Shown in pieces: positions 36,438 to 46,592 of a stretch of 64,000 nucleotides of DNA. Positions within the stretch are counted from its first letter, which is position 1. Each line of letters starts with the position of its first letter. Below the pieces are notes generated by a model. It ran no database searches. It saw only the letters and a list, made by a program, of their open reading frames with translations, and was not told where the DNA came from. A program made the position numbers and the translations under genes. Source of the DNA: Medicago truncatula (lineage: Eukaryota; Streptophyta; Magnoliopsida; Fabales; Fabaceae); assembly GCF_003473485.1 (NCBI RefSeq), contig NC_053045.1, positions 29,238,494 to 29,302,493 of the forward strand. The letters run 5' to 3'.

Positions 36438-37395
36438 CAGTGGCGGAGCCAGGACCCTGGGGTAGGGGGTTCGAGCTTTCAACTTCATTAGAGATACCAA
36501 AATTTTGTGCAATTATTTTCTCTTTTAATTATCATTTATTTATACTACTAAATTTATAAATTTCGTCATTTTTTCCAATCAAATATCTAACTTTTTGCAT
36601 AAATGTTTTAATTTTATTTATATTTTCCATATTTTTGTACAAATTAAAAATTTCAAAATCTATCAAATGAAAGTTAGAATATAATTTGTGTAGATTATAA
36701 ATTTATAATTCTAAAGTATAATAATTTGGTGTATAACTTTTGTGTTCTTGAAATAAGTTTCACGGGAAGAAGTAAACATAATTTGCATAGGTTATTGGTT
36801 AGGAGAAAATGGGAGGGAGAGTAAATTGAGTACACCTAGCATTTAAGTTCATGAGAATAAGTAAGTATTATTTTTTTGTTTGGAAAAGATGACTTTTGAA
36901 ACCAACATAATTAAATAGGATAAAAATTTGTCTTTTTTATTTATAATTTGGGACAAAGATAGTGAACTTTTTCTTGTTAAAAATTAGGATGGTGGGAGTA
37001 TTAAGCTATGAAAGAATATAAAATATTAAGTAATATATATTACTTTAAAAGGAATTCAATTATTACAATTACTAATAAGAAAATATTACCAAGAATAACA
37101 AAATCAAAGAAAACAAATGTTATAGGAAAAACCAAATAGAGTATATCGAAAAACAAGTCAATTATCTCTCGTTGAGCCAAAAGCTATTGTGCTAACATAA
37201 AAGTGAGACTTGTGACATTTATAGAGTGAGGGAAACTTGGGTTATTACTTATTAGTGCAAAATCTTTGGGTCAGGTGGTGCAATGTTAAAATATCAGTAG
37301 GTTCAAGTAGCATGAAAACAGTGCCATCATGTGCAAAATTTAAAAGTCCAGGGGATGCAGCTGCATCCCCTCACTCGTACATGGCTCCGCCAATG
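36438..37395. mobile_element. hAT-like non-autonomous element, 958 bp, with perfect 8 bp TSD
   Basis: Begins cagtggcggagcca and ends tggctccgccaatg, a 14-base inverted repeat with one mismatch, flanked by cttctcca on both sides (36430-36437 and 37396-37403). CAGNGG termini and an 8 bp duplication are diagnostic of hAT elements. Removing the element plus one duplication restores the P450 frame exactly at LLLHETAED. The interior is AT-rich with no transposase. Confidence 0.93.
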
Positions 37396-37800
37396 CTTCT
37401 CCATGAGACAGCAGAAGATACTACCGTATCAGGTTACTTTATCCCAAAATCAACACGTGTTTGGATAAACGCGTGGGCAATTGGACGCGACAAAAGCGCT
37501 TGGGACGAGCCAGAGAAATTTAACCCGTCAAGGTTCTTGAACGAGGGTATGCCGGATTTCAAAGGAAGTAACTTCGAGTTCATTCCTTTTGGGTCAGGAA
37601 GAAGGTCATGTCCAGGGATGCAACTTGGACTCTATGCTGTGGAAATGACTGTGGCAAATTTGCTACATTGCTTCAAGTGGGAGTTACCTAATGGAATGAA
37701 ACCAAGTGAGCTTGATATGAATGATGTGTTCGGTCTCACTGTTCCTAGAGCTGTTCAGCTTGTTGCTGTACCTAGTTATCGACTCAATTGTCCTCTTTGA

Positions 37801-38519
37801 TTTATTTTCTAGTTGGTTTTATAGACTGTTTCATGATTTTTCAGCCAAAAATAATATAATTGGGGTCTCAAATTTTAATAAGTTGGAACATTTTAGACTC
37901 TTAATAAATATCATTATGTTGTGAATAGTATTTATCAAAATCACTAGCATCACACATTTCAATAGGTCGTAAATAGGAGCTGAGTGTCTACGTTGGCAAG
38001 CATATGAGCACAACAATTTGCCTCTCTCGAAGCATAACAAATTGAACATGTCCGGTCTCTACTATGAAGTAAAGTATGGATTTCATTGAGTAAAATATAT
38101 TATTTCTTTTATTATTTAAATGGAAGTCTCAATTTCAATTACATGACTTTTTTTCTAAGACATTTTTTAAATGAAAGATGTTAGTAACCAAGTCTATAAT
38201 ACATACACACTTTTCATTTGTTAAATTTTATGCAAATCTCACTAAAATATACATCTGTTACTAACATTTAGTGAGACTTGCATATTTAGTGAGATAGCAT
38301 AATAGCACTCCTGTTTTATTTGTTGAGAATAGGGAAGTGTTACAAAAACAAGCAAAGGTGAAGTATACTTGTTAAATTATTTTCCTTTTCTTAGTGCTTA
38401 ATCATCATCTGTTGTTATCCCAATGTCACTCTAGTGAATTATTAGATATTAAAAGAAATGAAGTATATAATACACAATTCTATTTCAGTGATCAAATCAA
38501 ACTACAAAAATAGTAGAAA
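37801..38519. other. Spacer between P450 pseudogene and TAF1B gene
   Basis: No supported coding sequence. The region beside 38520 is likely the 3' UTR of the minus-strand TAF1B-like gene. Around 38215-38295 the words cttttcatttgtt...aaat and tttagtgaga are repeated in inverted form, a weak stem. Confidence 0.4.
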
Positions 38520-41500
38520 TTAATTTTCAATATTCAAGTTTGATAGTTCATCTTCATCCATCATATGATCTGATCCATTTTCAGTGGCCCTAACACTACA
38601 AAACTCGCAAGAAATATTGGGAGGCTTCAAATGCAAGCATTGACCAATCCGTTTCTCCAGCCAAGCAAGTCTTCTTTCAAGGTTCAAAACACCAATATGC
38701 AAAATCCGAATGTCATCAACATGCGCAGCTCTGGCAAAAGCCCGAAGCAAAATGTAATAATCAGCATGAGCAACATAGGACAGGGCACCTTTATCCTTCT
38801 TTCTGACATAGTGAACATAACCAAGCTTTTCCTGCTTGACACTAGGTGGAATGTAACAAAATCTGTTTTCCTCCATGTCTAATTTCAACTGTCTAATAGC
38901 TTCTGGCAAACTTCCTGAGGGATTATCATCACTCAAACATTTTCTTTTCTTCTTTTCCCTTTTAGACGTCTTTCCCACACATCCTTCATCTCTTGACCCC
39001 GTTCCGCTAAAAGAAGAATGGTATTGCTTCTCAGATTCTGATGGTTTAGTATTCTGAAAAAAAGATATCATCAATGAGAATTTATTTTGCCAAATGCCAA
39101 GCAATCTTCATAATGTAGTCGACCGAAAAAAAGGAACTCTCATAAACTAGACATAACATACAGATAGACTTGAGTTAAAATTTAATTTAGTTTGATAAAA
39201 TATGCTCAACATAATTATCAAAGACTGGACATACACCCTTACGCCCAAAATTAGACATCTGGAGCGTGACCCAAGTGGTAAGATAACAGGTGGTCCAACA
39301 GATCTAGGGTAGGCTCCAATACCATATTAGGTTTTTATAATGGGTCTAACTCATCTTTACAAAACCGACTTGTAAGGTGAGATGTGTCACTCTTTATAAA
39401 CTTATTTCATGCCCTACCTTTATCATGTGGAACTTGGGTTTTTCCCAATACTATATAAGCAGAGGAGGAAAGGTAACATGTGGTGTAAGTTTTCCTGATA
39501 AACATCATCAAAACAAAAGTTGTTAAATATTAGAAGCCTCCTCATTTTTGCAGGAAGAAAATTCCTTCCTTTATTCATATGTTTTTAAAAAATTAGCCCA
39601 TAGACAATATTTCATTCTCCATATTACTTTTTTGTTCTAGTTTGGCGTCGTTCAAGAAATGGTGCTGTAACAAATATAGCTTTTTAAATTTCAAAGGTAA
39701 GAATTAAAAATCTAGATCAGCAAGGCAATTCAACTTCTTCATTGAAACACCCCAAGAAAGACTGGAAAGAAGTTGAAAGTAATTTCAAGATATTCTAATT
39801 ACAAATGTTTGTGCATGCCTATGTAATAATTCATTCAAGTCTTCAATTACCTCTTCATTCTGATAATGTTTCCATAGGATTTCCATCATATTTGTTTCTT
39901 CATAACTCCCTAAAGATGGTTCTAATCCAGCAAACACAACATCCTTACAGTATTTGAGATATGTAGGTAAGTCCTTGGAATACTCTGTCAAAAACACGGC
40001 ATGTTATGCTAGCTAGATAGTCATTAAACTGTTGTCAGAAATAGGAGGAAAGAGAATATAAGCTCACACAACATAGGTTGAACAAGATGATAAGTAAATA
40101 ACTTTACCATGGGTGTCTGCAATCTCATTATATATTGCATGAAGGTGTTGGAGAAGCCCCGTACAATCCAATTCGTGTTTCTGTTGTTCAACTGGATCTT
40201 TAGCTGAATCTTTGGCACTATCATTCTGAGATAAACTTTTCTCCCATTCTCCATAACCATTGATGTTATACAAAATCCTTATTGCTACCACCAGAACTGA
40301 TACAACACAAACATGAGTAGGTAGCTTAAAATAATCCTTGGATAAGGATAACCACAAATCTGGAGACATTGACCATTCATAAATGCGGCATGCGTATGGA
40401 AGAATCTTTTCAACAGGAAGAGATAATTTTTCAAGATAACGATAAGCTAATGCATAGAAGTTCACAGGAGGTAACTCCAAGCCTATAAACTGAGAAATGG
40501 ATGAAGCACATGACTCTAGTTTATGTACCGAAAGAGCTCGCTGAGGCCTGAACATTAAACTTGAACTGATAGGACAGGCAACTGGTGGTCCCATGCGGCT
40601 TTCAAGTTCGAGAAAAGCAGAAAAATATGGAAGCTTCCCTTCACATGTCCACTTAATCATGTCTGACGGCATGATGGCTTCCCTGGCAATATGACATGCC
40701 AAATATGAAACAACAATAGTACAGACTACTGGAATCCTATTCCTTAAAGACCTAAACCATATAAACGCAGCTCGCTGACCAAACATATTGTGGGGTTCTG
40801 ATTTGTATTTGCCACGTATGTTATAATCTTCTGGTTCTCCTGAAAACAAAAAAGAAATAAACATAATGAATTACAAGATATACTTGAAAATATGTCAACC
40901 ATCTTCAGGGTGCCGAAAAAAACTATAATAGACACTTGATTAACATGAAACATTAAGGCAAATTTCAAGTCCATCCTCTTATCATATTGTTCTTCCCGTA
41001 AATTCAATAGTTACGGGCACAAATTGAAGCTTTAATAATTCTAAGGTAAGTTGCACCAAATCAGATACAAGATGCAAGTGAGAGTGACCTTCCACAAATC
41101 CACAACACAATTGAAACTGTTTTTGCCCAAACATTCATAATTGTGATTTGAAAACTCCATGAACTCTCGAGAAGTTACTCTAGTTGCCACCGCAACTGCG
41201 TTCGGAGCATTGGCCTCTGCAATCGCTCTCCATTTCTTCTACCGCTCTCAAACTCACTCATCCAAAACCAAATCCTCGCAAAACGGCACCATATCTTCTT
41301 CTCGCGTTAGAAGTTCTGGGGACCCTTTTGACCCCACCAAGCGCAAAGGATACTTGTCTTGGGATGATTATTTCATGGCTATTACGTTTTTGTCTGCTGA
41401 AAGATCCAAAGACCCTAATAGGCAGGTGGGTGCTTGCTTAGTGAGTCAAGATGATATAATTCTCGGCATTGGTTATAATGAATTTCCAAGAGGTTGTTCT

Positions 41501-43032
41501 GATGACAAGTTACCATGGGCCAAGAAATCTAGGACTGGGAATCATTTGGAGACTAAGTACCCTTATGTCTGTCATGCTGAAGTAAATGCTATTCTTAACA
41601 CAAACCATGCATCTGTGCTGGACAGCGGCTGTACTGTATGTGACCATGTTTCCTTGCAATGAGTGCGCCAAGATCATAATCCAGTCAGGAGATTCTGAAG
41701 TCATTTATTTTGTGGAGAAGAAATTAGAAAATTCAGATGTTACATATACTGCCTCTCACAAGTTACTTTCGTTAGCTGGTGTAAAGGTCAGGAAACTCCA
41801 ACCAGTGATGAGTGAAATTCATCTGAAGTATGAGGATCACTAGATTTGAAGCTTGTCATGACATGTAATCAATGTTTGTAGTAACTATATTCAAAAATCA
41901 GAATTATGGGAAGATGATGACTGTGGCAATTACTTCAAATATATTTGAATTTCTCCTCAAAAAAAAAAAAAAGATGCAAGTGAGAGTAAAACTTTCAGTT
42001 AAGGGAAAAGATAAGTATAGCGACAGTTTTTGTCCCGAATCATCCCGAGAAGTGTATTTAGCCTATACATGTGCCAGCACCAGCATGTATGCCGCAAAAG
42101 AAGGAATTAAAGTGGGAGCAAATTGTGTCAAAAATACACTATCGGGATTTCTCGTGAAATTTTTCTTCGCGTAAAATAGCATTCCTCTGATAAATATCAG
42201 GTTTCTTAAAAATTAAAAAGAAACAAATCAATACAAACCTTTCATGAACAAGACTATGTAATATCCCCACATATGTTGCAAGCAAATAAAAAATAATAAT
42301 TAATTCGTACATTATGTTCCAATCAAAACCAATAATATGCATTAATATTCATGTTGAGAAATTGAATTTTTCATACAGAAACAAATAGGGATACACTTAT
42401 TCTAATGTAGCAGAAATATTAAGGAGGAAACTAAATTTGACATTATTACCTTCGTTCTGCATCTCAGAGTCATGAATTGCTTTATCAGCCCAGTCATCAT
42501 CGAAAACACCAGTCTTTGAGACAAACCTCAACCAAATTGGTCCAACCAAGCCACATATTAACGGGGTAACCTTAAACTCCTTCACCAGTGCTTCACATTG
42601 AAGCTCAATCATCATCTGCAACCCCATTATGTACCGCAACCGTATCTCCTTGTAGTACTGTTCAATGCTTACAACTGTCGAGCCTCCAAAATCTGCGGGA
42701 TTCGAGGGATCACACTGGGATTGGTCAACATTCTCGGCTTTTAATTTAACCTGGGAATCATCTTCTAGCCCAAGTTTCCGAAGAAAATTGGATTGGGATG
42801 GGTTACACTGAGAGATGGGTTGGACGTAAACTGCATCAGTAGGAGCAGCTGTCCTGCGTTGGTGACTGGCCAAGTAGATACCGGCACCGATAGCGTCTTC
42901 CTCTTCGGCGCCAGTGTCGACAACATCGAGATTCTTTTCTCCACAGGCAGAGCAGTAGTAGAAGCCATCCGATTCCAAAGCTTCACCCTCATAGGTACAG
43001 CTTTGACAAGTAAATGTAACGACATCAGCCAT
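38520..43032 (-). CDS. TAF1B/Rrn7-like RNA polymerase I initiation factor
   Basis: Four coding exons on the minus strand: 43032-42450, 40839-40108, 39984-39851 and 39053-38520 (TAA), 1983 bases, 660 residues, all joins in frame. The N-terminus ([12 protein letters not shown]...YYCSACG) is the Cys4 zinc ribbon of the TAF1B/Rrn7 family, relatives of TFIIB that recruit RNA polymerase I to rRNA gene promoters in the nucleolus. The middle has cyclin-fold-like helical text ([38 protein letters not shown]). The C-terminal exon has a lysine/arginine-rich linker (KREKKKRK) and a conserved [16 protein letters not shown]-like region. A 5' UTR intron runs from 43306 down to about 43055. The 1.6 kb first coding-region intron contains a dCMP deaminase retrocopy on the opposite strand. 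Confidence 0.9.
39255..39475 (-). mobile_element. Copia-type LTR fragment in a TAF1B intron
   Basis: On the minus strand the text runs gggaaaaacccaagttccac, then caagtcggttttg, and ends near aacctaata followed by tggtattggagcc, a degenerate form of the primer-binding site complementary to initiator Met-tRNA (TGGTATCAGAGC). This fits an LTR and the bases after it. The other LTR and any gag-pol are absent. Confidence 0.5.
41069..41987 (+). mobile_element. Retroposition footprint: 17 bp target duplication and poly-A around a dCMP deaminase copy
   Basis: The sequence aagatgcaagtgagagt occurs at 41069-41085 and again at 41971-41987. Between them lie a leader, an intronless coding region, a 3' UTR and a run of about 14 A directly before the second copy (the first As of the duplication may belong to the tail). 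This is the classic LINE-machinery retrocopy signature. Confidence 0.93.
41159..41842 (+). pseudogene. Processed retrocopy of deoxycytidylate (dCMP) deaminase, frameshifted
   Basis: The frame from ATG 41159 gives an N-terminal hydrophobic segment, then [27 protein letters not shown] and the zinc/catalytic HAEVNAI. At 41613-41640 the frame breaks: relative to the family text there is a 1-base loss and a 5-base gain (ctgta repeated as ctgtactgta). The next frame continues [19 protein letters not shown] with the second zinc motif PCxxC, then [14 protein letters not shown], and stops at 41840-41842. dCMP deaminase makes dUMP for thymidylate synthesis. Plant orthologues are split genes; this copy has no introns. 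The upstream frame stops at 41660-41662, so any product would lack PCxxC and be inactive. It lies antisense in TAF1B intron 1. Confidence 0.9.
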
Positions 43033-43308
43033 TGCAGGAGCAAAACCTTTGCTGGAAATTTCTAGATTTCAGTATTATTCTGGGCCTGGATATACAGGGT
43101 TGAGAAACAAATAAAAGAAAAAGATAGATGGGCACAGAAATTTGATTGATAATTGTTGTCTAGTCCCCTAAAATTGCTGAAATTCAAAGCTTTCAATTTT
43201 AATTTATACACTAGCATTATTCAGTGAAGTCATAACATTAACATTTATGAACAAATTCGGAGGCATAAACAAAACTAATAAAAAAAAATGAACAAGCTGC
43301 TATTACCT

Positions 43309-43395
43309 TCAATGGAAAGAGAGTGGAGATTGAGCGAAGGTAGAACTAACCAATAGTGTAGCCACAAGCATCAATGCAACTTTGTAGGAAGCCAT
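43309..43395 (-). CDS. Possible 28-residue upstream ORF in the TAF1B 5' UTR
   Basis: In the first (untranslated) exon of the TAF1B-like gene an ATG opens a frame reading MASYKVALMLVATLLVSSTF and ending AQSPLSFH, TGA, four bases before the splice donor (43306). It resembles a secretory signal peptide with a predicted cleavage after FA. It may act as a translation-damping uORF, or be a remnant of a small secreted-protein gene whose promoter now drives TAF1B. It could also be chance. Confidence 0.4.
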   Translation of the reverse strand: MASYKVALMLVATLLVSSTFAQSPLSFH

Positions 43396-43787
43396 TGTAG
43401 AAAATTGAAGACGAAGAATTGAAAATTGAGATGCCTTAAACGTGTGTTTTTCGCTGCAAACCCTTTTCATGTTGCGCTGATTTTTATCTAAAGTTTTAGG
43501 GACGAGGAAAATAATGGACTTTTTTTTGGTAATAATGAAAAATTGAAAATTGATCTACATAAAACCCATATTGGTAATTTCCACCTTTGAATCAATTTTG
43601 ACACAAATATCCACCTTACATACAAATCACTTTTGATTTGATGTAGCCAAACCAAAATCAATTCTCGCTGCCGTGTAACCAAACACACGTTAAGTTGTTG
43701 TTTGTAACCACGTGGTGACGCATTCTAGACTCGCATGTTTGTAAAGAGAAAAATATTCACAAGAAAATATATTGATCTACTATAAGG
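43396..43787. other. TAF1B promoter region
   Basis: About 390 bases upstream of the minus-strand TAF1B gene. No TATA box I would commit to; housekeeping genes often lack one. No other feature recognised. Confidence 0.35.
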
Positions 43788-44129
43788 TAGGGATGGTCAT
43801 GGTTCGGTTTGGGATAAAAATTGAATCGAACCGAACCGAATGGAACTGTTTGATAAATTTAAAATTATTAAACCGAATCAAACTGTTTGTATTTTGAACT
43901 AAATCAAATTCTTTCAAACCAAACCAAACATAAATGTTATTATTGATATCGTTGAAAAAAATATAAAAAATCAAATGGAATCGAATTTTAGAAAATTTTA
44001 AAATTGAACCAAACTGATTTGAACCGAACCAAAATGTTTCAGTTCCATTCCAGAACTGTTAGTAATGGTTCATTTTTTTTTTGTTTGGTTCGGTTCAGTT
44101 CGGTTTTTTTGCTTTATTGCCCACCCATA
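43788..44129. mobile_element. hAT-type MITE-like element rich in ggttcggttt motifs
   Basis: Begins tagggatggtcatggttcgg and ends ttgcccacccata, so the termini are approximate inverted repeats (tagggatggtca against the complement tatgggtgggca). The interior has many aaccgaacc / ggttcggtt words in both orientations. Similar tagggatgg termini are common in small plant hAT elements. The flanking 8-mers do not match, so the target duplication is lost or the ends are slightly off. Confidence 0.55.
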
Positions 44130-44969
44130 GCAACGGGAAGAGGAGAGGTGAGGGAACGCCGACGCAACAAGGTACTATCGTGGGATGGACGGCAGCCACA
44201 ACAGAGTTTTTCGTCGGGTAGTTAGGGTTATGAAAGAGAAGGAATGAAATCATTTTCTTTATGTTTTGTTTTTTAATGGGATAATTTTTGCTTGTTGGTC
44301 AGATTGGGAATAATGTTTTTGATCCCGAAGTTCTTAAGATTCATTTGATACTATTTGTAACGCCCTAGTTGTTATTTAATTATTTTTAGTTGATTTAAAG
44401 TCTTTTATATGATTTTAAATTATTTGTGTTGACTTTGTGGTGTGGTGTATTTTATTAAATGACTATTTTTATTATTTAATAGAATAAGAGAGAATTAGGA
44501 TTTAATTGGAGTTTTGGGGTTAAATGAGAATTAAGTGAATTTAGTGGGAATTAATTAAATATTGGGAGGTTATATTTATTGAGAAAACTAGAAAATAGAA
44601 GTCAGAAGCAGTTTTCACATACAATAGAGTTTTGGGAGAAAAACCAAGAGAAGAGCCAAGTGGGGAGAATCAGATTTTGTAGAGCTTTGTTCATCGATCT
44701 AAGGTAAGGGTGAGGTTAACTTTCAATGATTATAGTTTATATAATTCTGATTCTGATTTAGCAAAGGTTCTGCATAGTTTTGGGGAATTGGAAATTAGGG
44801 TTAAGAGTGAGAATTGAGGGTTAGATGATGGAAACATGTTGAATTGGTGTAGAAACTGTGTACAGGCCTTAGAAGATTCATAGGTTGATGTTTAGAATCA
44901 GTTTTAAGGTTAGAACCATGTGATTGAGTGAATTTTTGAGAAAAACTGCAATCTGCCCGTACTGACATT

Positions 44970-45335
44970 CATCGCTCGCCTCCGCGAGTAGCTTGTCTCA
45001 CCTCGCGAGTGAGCCATGTTCATCGCTCGCCTCGCGAGCAAGGTCGCTCGCCATAGCGAGTACCAGATGAAGAAACTTTGATTTTTAAAATGTTATTTTA
45101 GGTCGTATATTGGATGGTTTTGAGTGCCTGGACATGTATAGAGAGGACTGGGCAAGTTTTTAGATCAAAGAGAGGATCAGGGAGCTTAAATATGAGGATT
45201 TAATGAGAAAAATGTCAAAACTCCCGAGAGCACCTATTTTCTGTTCGCCATGGCGGGTTGTGAGTTCGCCATAGCGAGTGAGTGATTTCCTGAACTCGCC
45301 ATAGCGAGTAGTGAGGCTCGCCTCGCGAGCAACCT
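44970..45335. repeat. Cluster of palindromic ctcgccatagcgag / ctcgcctcgcgag motifs
   Basis: Within the solo LTR, short near-palindromes of the form [ct]tcgcc(at)agcgagt and gctcgcctcgcgagc recur about eight times, irregularly spaced, in otherwise AT-rich DNA. They are the only CpG-dense stretch of this LTR. Confidence 0.8.
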
Positions 45336-45809
45336 TTTGGCAGACTACCTAGTTAGGTTTCTTGCGATCTGTTGTCGCACGTGACAACATGAGTTGACCC
45401 TTGAGGTAGGGGTAAAGTTATTAATGATTATACAGAGGTTCAGAGAGAATGAATATGATGACTAATGATGTTGATTTAAGTTGACGAATTAAAAGTGGAA
45501 ATATTTATATGTTATGAAAGATGTTGATATCAGTTATACTTGTTGTATATGATGATTATTATTGTTGGTGACTTGCTGCTTATTATTAACTAATGTTGCC
45601 TTGTTGTTGTAAAGTATTAATGTCATTAAGATCCGAAGTTGGTCTAAGTTGTATTGTCGAGTTAAAGTCGTGTCGCAAGTTGACTATGTGGAGGTGTAAG
45701 ACATATTTAAATATGCATTGTAGAGTAGTAGTTGTCGTTGTCCATGTTGTTGTTGTAATTGAGTTGTATGTTGATATACACAAAGTCGCGAGTCCATTAC
45801 ATACTTACA

Positions 45810-45932
45810 AACTATTGAGGGCTCATGCCCTGGAATGTTTATCATTCAACTGTTGAGGGCTCATGCCCTGGAATGCCTTGTCATTCAAATTGTTGAGGGC
45901 TCATGCCCTAGAATGCTTGGTCATTCAACACG
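45810..45932. repeat. Three copies of a gagggctcatgccctggaatg minisatellite
   Basis: Three tandem units of about 40 bases, each with the hairpin-capable gagggctcatgccct followed by ggaatg and tcattcaa. Copies differ by a few bases. It lies inside the solo LTR. Confidence 0.85.
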
Positions 45933-45957
45933 TTGAAACTGGTATCACACACATATT

Positions 45958-46023
45958 GTAGTTGTTGTTGTTGTTGTCGTTGTTGTTGTCATTGTTGTTG
46001 ATGAGTTGTTGTCGTTGTTGTTG
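45958..46023. repeat. (GTT)n-like microsatellite
   Basis: Interrupted run of gtt/gtc trinucleotides within the solo LTR, partly mirrored by an earlier gttg-rich stretch at 45726-45760. Confidence 0.85.
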
Positions 46024-46592
46024 ATTGAATTTAGTAAGTGTTATTTAAGTTGAAGAGGTGTGAACTTTATTGTTGAATATATGTTGCTAATTATGTTATT
46101 TAATTAAGTTGTTAAATTAAGTTGATGATTTATATATCTATTATTATTGTTTGTGAATCTCACCCTTCTGCTTGGAAATGTTGCCCTTCGTATGGGTAAC
46201 TTGCAGGTGATCCAGAGTAGTTGAAGTTATTGCTGTTATGAGTGGACTCCTCACATGTGTCATAGAGCTCTGATACGTAATGGGATGAGAATAACATGTC
46301 GTTGTATTTTATCATCCTTTATGTATCATTTATGAACCTGTTGATGTTGAATTTAATCTTTGAAGATATTTTGTTGAGGCCATGTGCCAAGATTTGTTGT
46401 TGGAAGTTGTTTAATGATGAATTATGAATTTTCCGTTGCAATTTAATAGTTGCTATGTTGATGAAGTTAAATAAATAGCATTTTATTCTATTTAAGAATT
46501 TTTAAATAGCAGTGTGACATTCCGTTAGTTGATTTTAAACTCTGATCATATTTATTATTTACGTTGTTGGGATAACGGGGTGTTACACTATT

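Larger units (their letters stand above)
35500..37800 (+). pseudogene. CYP84A (ferulate 5-hydroxylase-like) P450 pseudogene with two nested insertions
   Basis: Three P450 blocks are collinear with CYP84A proteins. Block 1 (about 35503-35767) reads NIAEFIPWLGW, then after a deletion and frameshift ARKALDVFIDEIIDDHV, VDMVDELMAF and LTRDNIKALIM, where CYP84A exon 1 ends. Block 2 (about 36387-36437) reads IKETLRLHPPIPLLLH with the K-helix ExxR. Block 3 (37396-37800, TGA) continues HETAEDTTVSGYFIP, EKFNPSRF and the haem loop PFGSGRRSCPG with its cysteine, ending RLNCPL. Between blocks 1 and 2 a LINE fragment replaces the start of exon 2 (oxygen-binding I helix and about 60 residues); between 2 and 3 sits a hAT-like element. 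Intact CYP84A hydroxylates guaiacyl monolignol precursors towards syringyl lignin. This copy also lacks the first half and cannot be functional. Confidence 0.9.
44356..46587 (+). mobile_element. Solo LTR, 2232 bp, with 5 bp TSD
   Basis: Starts tgtaacgccctag and ends acggggtgttaca (TG...CA with inverted tgtaac/gttaca), flanked by ctatt on both sides (44351-44355 and 46588-46592). There is no gag-pol, so it is a recombination-derived solo LTR. The length and the tgtaacgccc terminus suggest a Ty3/gypsy element of the kind frequent in legumes; that placement is from recall. Internal structures are listed separately. Open frames here are not genes. Confidence 0.9.

Noticed and set aside
35997-36512. 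A 171-codon minus-strand protein gene
   Set aside because: Its first part is antisense of the hAT element and P450, the rest is a LINE RNase H domain; it is not one gene.
37237-37800. Functional P450 gene of 187 codons
   Set aside because: The first 50 codons are hAT-element sequence and more than half of the P450 is missing or interrupted.
45810-45932. CRISPR-like spaced repeats
   Set aside because: Only three diverged units without unique spacers, inside a plant LTR; it is a minisatellite.
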